A DNA stretch of 64,000 nucleotides from VXNJ01 sp009840625 (GTDB lineage Bacteria; Chloroflexota; UBA11872; VXNJ01): NCBI GenBank assembly GCA_965207915.1, contig OZ242304.1, positions 1,550,001-1,614,000 on the forward strand. Reading direction: 5' to 3'. The notes beneath the pieces were generated by a model. That model was given only the letters and a program-made list of their open reading frames with translations, was not told the DNA's origin and searched no databases. The translations under genes and the position numbers were made by a program. This document shows positions 60,090-64,000 of this stretch, in pieces. The first letter of the stretch is position 1; every line of letters begins with the position of its first letter.

Positions 60090-61388
60090 TCAGGCTTGGT
60101 AAATCCGCACGTTTTCGCGTAAAGCGGCCCAGGAGAACCAGAAATCGTTGCCGTGCACGACCGGGGTCAGGCCGCGACCGCTGAACTCCCCGGCCGTCGC
60201 CAGCCCCAGCGAATTCCAGGTGCTCCCGGTCTGATCGTCCACGATCAGGCCGTCCTCGACCAGGAATTGCAGGTCCTGCCCGTTCAGGCGGGGTCGGAAT
60301 ACTCCCGCCGCTCCGACATCGCGGGCCTCGGCGATCGTGCCCGCGCCCAGCGCTGAGGCCGTACCGGGGGTAAAGAGCACAACTATGTCCTCGCCGCCCA
60401 CCCGGTCGTGCACGACCCGGGCTTCGACAAGAGTCGAAAACGGGTAGGCGACCTGCTCGTCGCCGATTTCAACCACGATCACCCGTTCGGTCGCCGGCAG
60501 GCGTTCGTCGATCTCATCGAAGAACAGGAACGGCTTGCGATTGCCGGAATCGTAGCCGACGTAGGGATTGGATCCGTAGCGGCGGACGTGTCCGGTCTCC
60601 TCGGTCAGCACCGGACCGTCGGGGTAACTCTCGAGAAAGGTGTCGAACGAGGAAATCGCCATCGGCAGAAACGCCAGCCGCCAGCCGGTGTAGGTTCCGA
60701 CGATCGCCTCCCCGGTCGACTGCTGCCACCAGGACTCGGTTACGTCGTCCCACATCAGCAGATTCGATGCCCGAAGGTTGGCGCTCACGCCCATGCGCAG
60801 GGTCTGGCCCTGGATCTGGCGCCGAAAGCCGATCGCGGTGTTGCACAGCGGGCAGAAGGTGGAGGCAACCGGCACTCCGGCCACTTCGTCGTTGACTATC
60901 TCGTGGAACGTCAGGATCCGCAGCGGGTAGGCGCGGACCTGATCCTCGACCTGCAGGACCGCCACCGGTTCGTTGCCCGGCAGGTTGTCGCCGACCTCGG
61001 CGGCGGGAATGAACTTGGGCTCGTCGATCGGGGGAATGATGTCGCGCTTGGCGGCGGCCTGGGTCACCTCGGAGAGGTGAACCGACTTGATCGAAAAATC
61101 AGTCTGCCAGCCGTCGTCGATCCATGTGCTGACAGCCTCCTGTTCGTCCTCGGCGAGCGGCACCAGCTGAATCTGCGCTTTCGTCGCCCCGCCCGGATCG
61201 GCGCCCTCGGCGCCCGGTCCGGGGGCCGGATCCACAGCCGGCGGCGCCGCGGCGGGCGGGACCGCGGTGGGGGCCGGCGTGGTGGACGGGGCGGATTCGG
61301 GTTGGCCGCAGGCGGCCAGGAGGGCCATGGCCCCTGCCCCGACCAGCAGTCGGCGGCGGCTAAAGGGGTTCAGGCGTTCTCGTGCCAA
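60090..61388 (-). CDS. DUF3179 lipoprotein
   Basis: A 432-aa protein. A twin-arginine-like leader (FSRRRLLVGAGAMALLAAC) ends in a lipobox. A Pro/Ala linker follows, then the DUF3179 domain: DEPKFIPAAEVGDNLPGNEPV, RAYPLRILTFHEIVNDEVAGVPVASTFCPLCNTAIGF, and GNRKPFLFF. The STFCPLCN cysteine pair may bind metal or act in redox. The family has no firm function. Its start overlaps the universal-stress gene end by 19 bases, and recA lies upstream on the same strand. Confidence 0.85.
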   Translation of the reverse strand: MARERLNPFSRRRLLVGAGAMALLAACGQPESAPSTTPAPTAVPPAAAPPAVDPAPGPGAEGADPGGATKAQIQLVPLAEDEQEAVSTWIDDGWQTDFSIKSVHLSEVTQAAAKRDIIPPIDEPKFIPAAEVGDNLPGNEPVAVLQVEDQVRAYPLRILTFHEIVNDEVAGVPVASTFCPLCNTAIGFRRQIQGQTLRMGVSANLRASNLLMWDDVTESWWQQSTGEAIVGTYTGWRLAFLPMAISSFDTFLESYPDGPVLTEETGHVRRYGSNPYVGYDSGNRKPFLFFDEIDERLPATERVIVVEIGDEQVAYPFSTLVEARVVHDRVGGEDIVVLFTPGTASALGAGTIAEARDVGAAGVFRPRLNGQDLQFLVEDGLIVDDQTGSTWNSLGLATAGEFSGRGLTPVVHGNDFWFSWAALRENVRIYQA

Positions 61389-61804
61389 AGGACCACCGGG
61401 CAGTGGGCGTGCTTTAGCACGTGAGCCGCGGTGGTTCCCAGGTCCAGGCCGACATCGCCCAGAAACCGGTGCGAGCCGATGAAGATCTCGCGCATTTGCC
61501 GTTTGCGCGCGTATTCAACGATCGCGCGTCCGGCATCGCGCGATTGTTCGCAGTGCGTGATCAGACGCACCGAGATCGAATCGTCGAGGGCGTCGCCGGC
61601 GTCGCTCAAGACATTTTCGCCGGCCCGGCGCTGTCGGGTGGAGGCGTTGTGGACCGGGCGGTCCCAACCCACCTCGATAACGTGCAGGGCCACGAGGTTG
61701 ACTTGCTCGGACCGGGCCCGCTGCGCGGCCAACCGGATCATCTTGCGGTCGGCGCGCCTGCCGCTTATGGCGACCAGGACGTCGCCGCGCCCGTCTTCGT
61801 TCAG
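61370..61804 (-). CDS. Universal stress protein UspA family
   Basis: A 144-aa UspA-fold protein. GDVLVAISGRRADRKMIRLAAQRA is the first strand and helix. VALHVIEVGW and the C-terminal ATP-loop block REIFIGSHRFLGDVGLDLGTTAAHVLKHAHCPVVLW are typical. The first standard ATG is 61741, but this would remove the first strand. In-frame CTG 61804 overlaps the recA TGA as CTGA and has GAGGA about 9 bases upstream, so I place the start there. It lies between recA and the DUF3179 gene. Confidence 0.8.
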   Translation of the reverse strand: MNEDGRGDVLVAISGRRADRKMIRLAAQRARSEQVNLVALHVIEVGWDRPVHNASTRQRRAGENVLSDAGDALDDSISVRLITHCEQSRDAGRAIVEYARKRQMREIFIGSHRFLGDVGLDLGTTAAHVLKHAHCPVVLWHENA

Positions 61805-62811
61805 CTGGCCAGGTCCTCGCTGGCGGCCTGGCGGATTGCGGTCTCCAGCTCAACGGCGATTTCGCCGTTTTCCTTGAGCGTCTGCCGGGAGCGTTCGCGG
61901 CCCAGCCCGAGGCGGACGTCGCCGTAGGAGAGATAGGCGCCGGCCTTGGTGATCAGGCCGTGCTCCAAACCCAGGTCAATCAGGCCGGTCTCGCGCGAGA
62001 TGCCTTCGTTGTAGAGGATGTCGAACTCGCATGTCCGGAACGGGGCGGCCACCTTGTTCTTGACGACCCGGACCCGGGTACGGTTGCCGACCACGGTGGT
62101 GCCGTTCTTGAGCGCCCCGATCCGGCGAATGTCGATCCGCACCGAGGAGTAGAACTTCAGGGCCCGCCCGCCGGGGGTGGTCTCGGGGCTGCCGAACATT
62201 ACCCCGACCCGTTCGCGCAGCTGGTTGATGAACACCACCGCGGTGTTGGTGCGGGAAACGGTGGCGGTCATCTTGCGCAGCGCCTGCGACATCAGCCGCG
62301 CCTGCAGCCCCACGTGGGCATCGCCCATGTTGCCCTCGAGTTCGGCCCGCGGGGTCAGGGCCGCGACCGAGTCGATCACGATGATGTCGAAGGCATTCGA
62401 GCGCAGCAGTTCGTCGGCGATCTCAAGGGCTTCCTCGCCGCTGCCGGGCTGGGAGATGAACAATTCGTCGGCCAGCACCCCGCAGCGAACCGCGTAGGTC
62501 GGGTCGAAGGCATGCTCGGCGTCGATGACCGCCGCGTAGCCGCCGGCCCGCTGGGCCTCGGCGATCACGTGCTGGGCCAGCGTCGTCTTGCCCGATGATT
62601 CGGGACCGAATATCTCAACTATGCGGCCGCGCGGGATGCCGCCGACGCCGAGCGCCAGGTCAAGCGAGAGCGAACCGGTCGATATCGATTCGACTTCCTG
62701 GTTCTGGCCTTCCGAAAGGCGCATGATGGCGCCCTGTCCGAATCGTTTGTTGATGCTGGCGACGGCGCTGTCAAGGGCGGCGTTGCCAGGCTCCTTGTCC
62801 TTCTTGGCCAC
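61801..62811 (-). CDS. recA: RecA recombinase
   Basis: A 336-aa strand-exchange ATPase of DNA repair. GTG 62811 starts VAKKDKEPGNAALDSAVAS and has GAGGAAG 6 bases upstream; the longer frame runs into the promoter. Walker A is EIFGPESSGKTTLAQHVI (about residues 70-85). Walker B follows (DIIVIDSVAALTP), and FINQLRERVGVMFGSPETTPGGRALKFYSSVR holds the L2 loop and sensor region. The C-terminal acidic tail is short. It is followed by the universal-stress gene. Confidence 0.97.
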   Translation of the reverse strand: MAKKDKEPGNAALDSAVASINKRFGQGAIMRLSEGQNQEVESISTGSLSLDLALGVGGIPRGRIVEIFGPESSGKTTLAQHVIAEAQRAGGYAAVIDAEHAFDPTYAVRCGVLADELFISQPGSGEEALEIADELLRSNAFDIIVIDSVAALTPRAELEGNMGDAHVGLQARLMSQALRKMTATVSRTNTAVVFINQLRERVGVMFGSPETTPGGRALKFYSSVRIDIRRIGALKNGTTVVGNRTRVRVVKNKVAAPFRTCEFDILYNEGISRETGLIDLGLEHGLITKAGAYLSYGDVRLGLGRERSRQTLKENGEIAVELETAIRQAASEDLAS

Positions 62812-62823
62812 GTCCCACTTCCT

Positions 62824-62849
62824 CAATTCGAGGGTGCAATTCGAGGGTG
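62824..62849. repeat. Tandem 13-bp repeat in the recA leader
   Basis: CAATTCGAGGGTG occurs twice head to tail (62824-62836 and 62837-62849), directly upstream of the recA ribosome site. It could arise by replication slippage or be an operator or RNA element. Confidence 0.6.
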
Positions 62850-62879
62850 CCGAAATAGAATCGCGATGATCTATCGGAT

Positions 62880-62899
62880 TATATAACAGATATATAACA
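62880..62899. repeat. Direct repeat in the recA promoter
   Basis: TATATAACA occurs at 62880-62888 and 62891-62899, 11 bp apart (one helical turn). The second copy overlaps the predicted recA -10 box. It could be a repressor site, but it does not match the LexA boxes I know. Confidence 0.5.
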
Positions 62900-62919
62900 C
62901 GGGATCTGCTAAGTATCAA
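62891..62919 (-). promoter_or_regulatory. Sigma-70-like promoter of recA
   Basis: On the minus strand TTGATA (62919-62914), a 17-bp spacer and TATATA (62896-62891) form a good promoter about 80 bp upstream of the recA GTG. The surrounding 60 bp is strikingly AT-rich for this chromosome. Confidence 0.6.
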
Positions 62920-62944
62920 ATCGTAGGCAGTCTTGAGGTCGCAA

Positions 62945-63982
62945 ATGGGTGAGACGATGAAGGGTGTCCGGATTCACGCGCCCGGCGATCTGCGGCTAGA
63001 CCGGATCGGGGTGCCCGAGCTCGGTCCGTTGGACGTGAAAATCGCCGTCGCCCACACCGGCGTTTGCGGGACCGACCTGCACATCTACGACGGCTGGCAG
63101 ATGGGGCCGATGGTGACGCTGCAAAACTACCCGGCCCTGATCGGGCACGAGCTGGCGGGCACGGTGGCCGCCGTCGGCGAGGCGGTCACGACGCGTCGGG
63201 TCGGCGAACGGGTGACCGTGCAACCGCAGATCTACTGCGGGGTCTGCGTGATGTGCGAGCGCGGCAACGGCAACATGTGCCGCAACAAGATCCGATTCGC
63301 CCACGGCGGGTCCTGGGCCGACTACCTGGTGGTCAATGAGAAGCAGGCCTATCGGATCCCCGATGCGGTCTCGACTGAACTGGCTTCGCTCTCCGAGCCG
63401 CTCGGCTGCGCGATGCGGGCGGTGGAACGTGCCCGGATCAGCCCCGGCGACACCGCCCTGGTCACCGGCGGGGGCACCATCGGGCTGATGCTAGTCGCGC
63501 TGGCCAAGCGATTAGGGACCAGCCTGGTCGCCTGCTCCGAGCCGGTGGCGGCGCGTCGGCAGCTGGCCAAACGCCTGGGGGCCGACCTGGTGTTCGATCC
63601 GGTCAACGATGACCTGGACGGGCTGGTCGGCTCGGCCACCGCCGGAGTCGGATTTGACATTAGTTTCGAGGCATCGGGCGCGATTCCGGCGGCCGAAGCC
63701 TGCATCGCCGCGGTGCGCGACGGCGGAACCGTGATCCAGATGGCCATCTCGCATCCCGACGAACACCTCCAAATCCGCCCCTTGGACGTGTGCCTCAGGG
63801 AGATCGAGATCCGCGGCACGGTTCTTATGCAAAGCAACATGGAGAGCGTTCTGCGCCTGATGCCGCAGCTCGGCTTGGAACCGATGATCACCCACGTCTT
63901 ACCGCTGGCCGCAGCCACCGAAGCAATCCTGATGTGCAAACGCGGCGAGGCGACCAAGGTACTGTTCGACCCCGCCCTCTGA
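62945..63982 (+). CDS. Zinc-dependent alcohol dehydrogenase (MDR family)
   Basis: A 345-aa medium-chain dehydrogenase. The catalytic zinc ligands are Cys in GVCGTDLHIYD and GHELAG. The structural zinc site is CGVCVMCERGNGNMC. The Rossmann motif is TGGGTIGLMLVALAK (about residue 175), with CSEPVAARR after beta-2. It resembles sorbitol/threonine dehydrogenase relatives. ATG 62945 has GAGGT 6 bases upstream; TTG 62933 and ATG 62957 are alternatives. It is divergent from recA. The substrate is unknown. Confidence 0.93.
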   Translation: MGETMKGVRIHAPGDLRLDRIGVPELGPLDVKIAVAHTGVCGTDLHIYDGWQMGPMVTLQNYPALIGHELAGTVAAVGEAVTTRRVGERVTVQPQIYCGVCVMCERGNGNMCRNKIRFAHGGSWADYLVVNEKQAYRIPDAVSTELASLSEPLGCAMRAVERARISPGDTALVTGGGTIGLMLVALAKRLGTSLVACSEPVAARRQLAKRLGADLVFDPVNDDLDGLVGSATAGVGFDISFEASGAIPAAEACIAAVRDGGTVIQMAISHPDEHLQIRPLDVCLREIEIRGTVLMQSNMESVLRLMPQLGLEPMITHVLPLAAATEAILMCKRGEATKVLFDPAL

Positions 63983-64000
63983 CCGGCCGGCCCAACTTAT

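Overview
The window is a GC-rich bacterial chromosome segment with dense gene packing, short gaps and many GTG and TTG starts. The gene content is mostly housekeeping: rpmI-rplT-pheS-pheT, a SUF iron-sulfur operon, ftsH, tilS, dut, mnmA and recA. Several genes recall Chloroflexota and related uncultured lineages: an archaeal-type phosphoglycerate mutase, DUF3179, DUF4349 and SIMPL proteins, and a Rieske ferredoxin inside the SUF operon. I infer an uncultured Chloroflexota-like bacterium (for example SAR202 or Dehalococcoidia related), but no marker here settles the taxonomy. Nothing looks like phage or CRISPR.

Layout, 1-10.4 kb: the 5' end of an Asp/Glu racemase-family gene (minus strand), nfo, rpmI-rplT-pheS-pheT, a small membrane protein and a thioesterase. 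Then come three genes resembling gallate-type ring degradation (a GalB-like hydratase, a GalD-like tautomerase and a VOC-type extradiol dioxygenase) and an MscS channel. 10.5-17 kb: sufC-sufB-sufD-Rieske ferredoxin-sufS-sufU-HAD phosphatase, all on the minus strand. 17-22.4 kb: DUF72, apgM, a SIMPL protein, a MATE-like flippase and a thiamine pyrophosphokinase gene broken by a frameshift. 22.4-25.6 kb: a TPP riboswitch with a terminator, controlling a thiamine-binding protein and an NMT1-type ABC importer. 25.6-33.4 kb: two MFS transporters, a CPBP protease, tandem SDR genes, a LiaF-like protein, a lipoprotein and a polyprenyl synthase.

33.6-38.7 kb: a complete IS21-family element (33651-36798) with TG/CA ends and a 5-bp CAGAT duplication sits after codon 4 of a secreted protein carrying four Cache-like repeats. 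Removing the element and one CAGAT copy restores an open frame with a good ribosome site. 38.9-48.1 kb: a NCS2 permease fused to a degenerate GHKL ATPase domain, ftsH, tilS, a hypothetical gene, dut, a DivIC-like gene, mnmA and a DUF4349 lipoprotein. 48.3-49.4 kb: a frameshifted IS110 transposase. 49.5-54.1 kb: two GT2 glycosyltransferases, a class V aminotransferase and two membrane proteins.

54.2-56.2 kb: a SAM-I riboswitch precedes a threonine-synthase-like gene and a MoaD-like sulfur-carrier gene. I think this is the most interesting unit. Control by SAM points to methionine synthesis, so the pair may make homocysteine from O-phosphohomoserine and a protein thiocarboxylate. 56.2-64 kb: a second Cache-like lipoprotein, a phosphoesterase, a FucU-like mutarotase, an ornithine-cyclodeaminase-family protein, tRNA-Glu, a recA-USP-DUF3179 operon and a zinc alcohol dehydrogenase.

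Two cautions apply. TPK and the IS110 transposase each need one extra base to be intact, and some permease N-termini look broken, so either base-calling errors or true decay are present. Several 4-nt start/stop overlaps use TTGA, and one uses CTGA, so some starts are non-ATG and uncertain.
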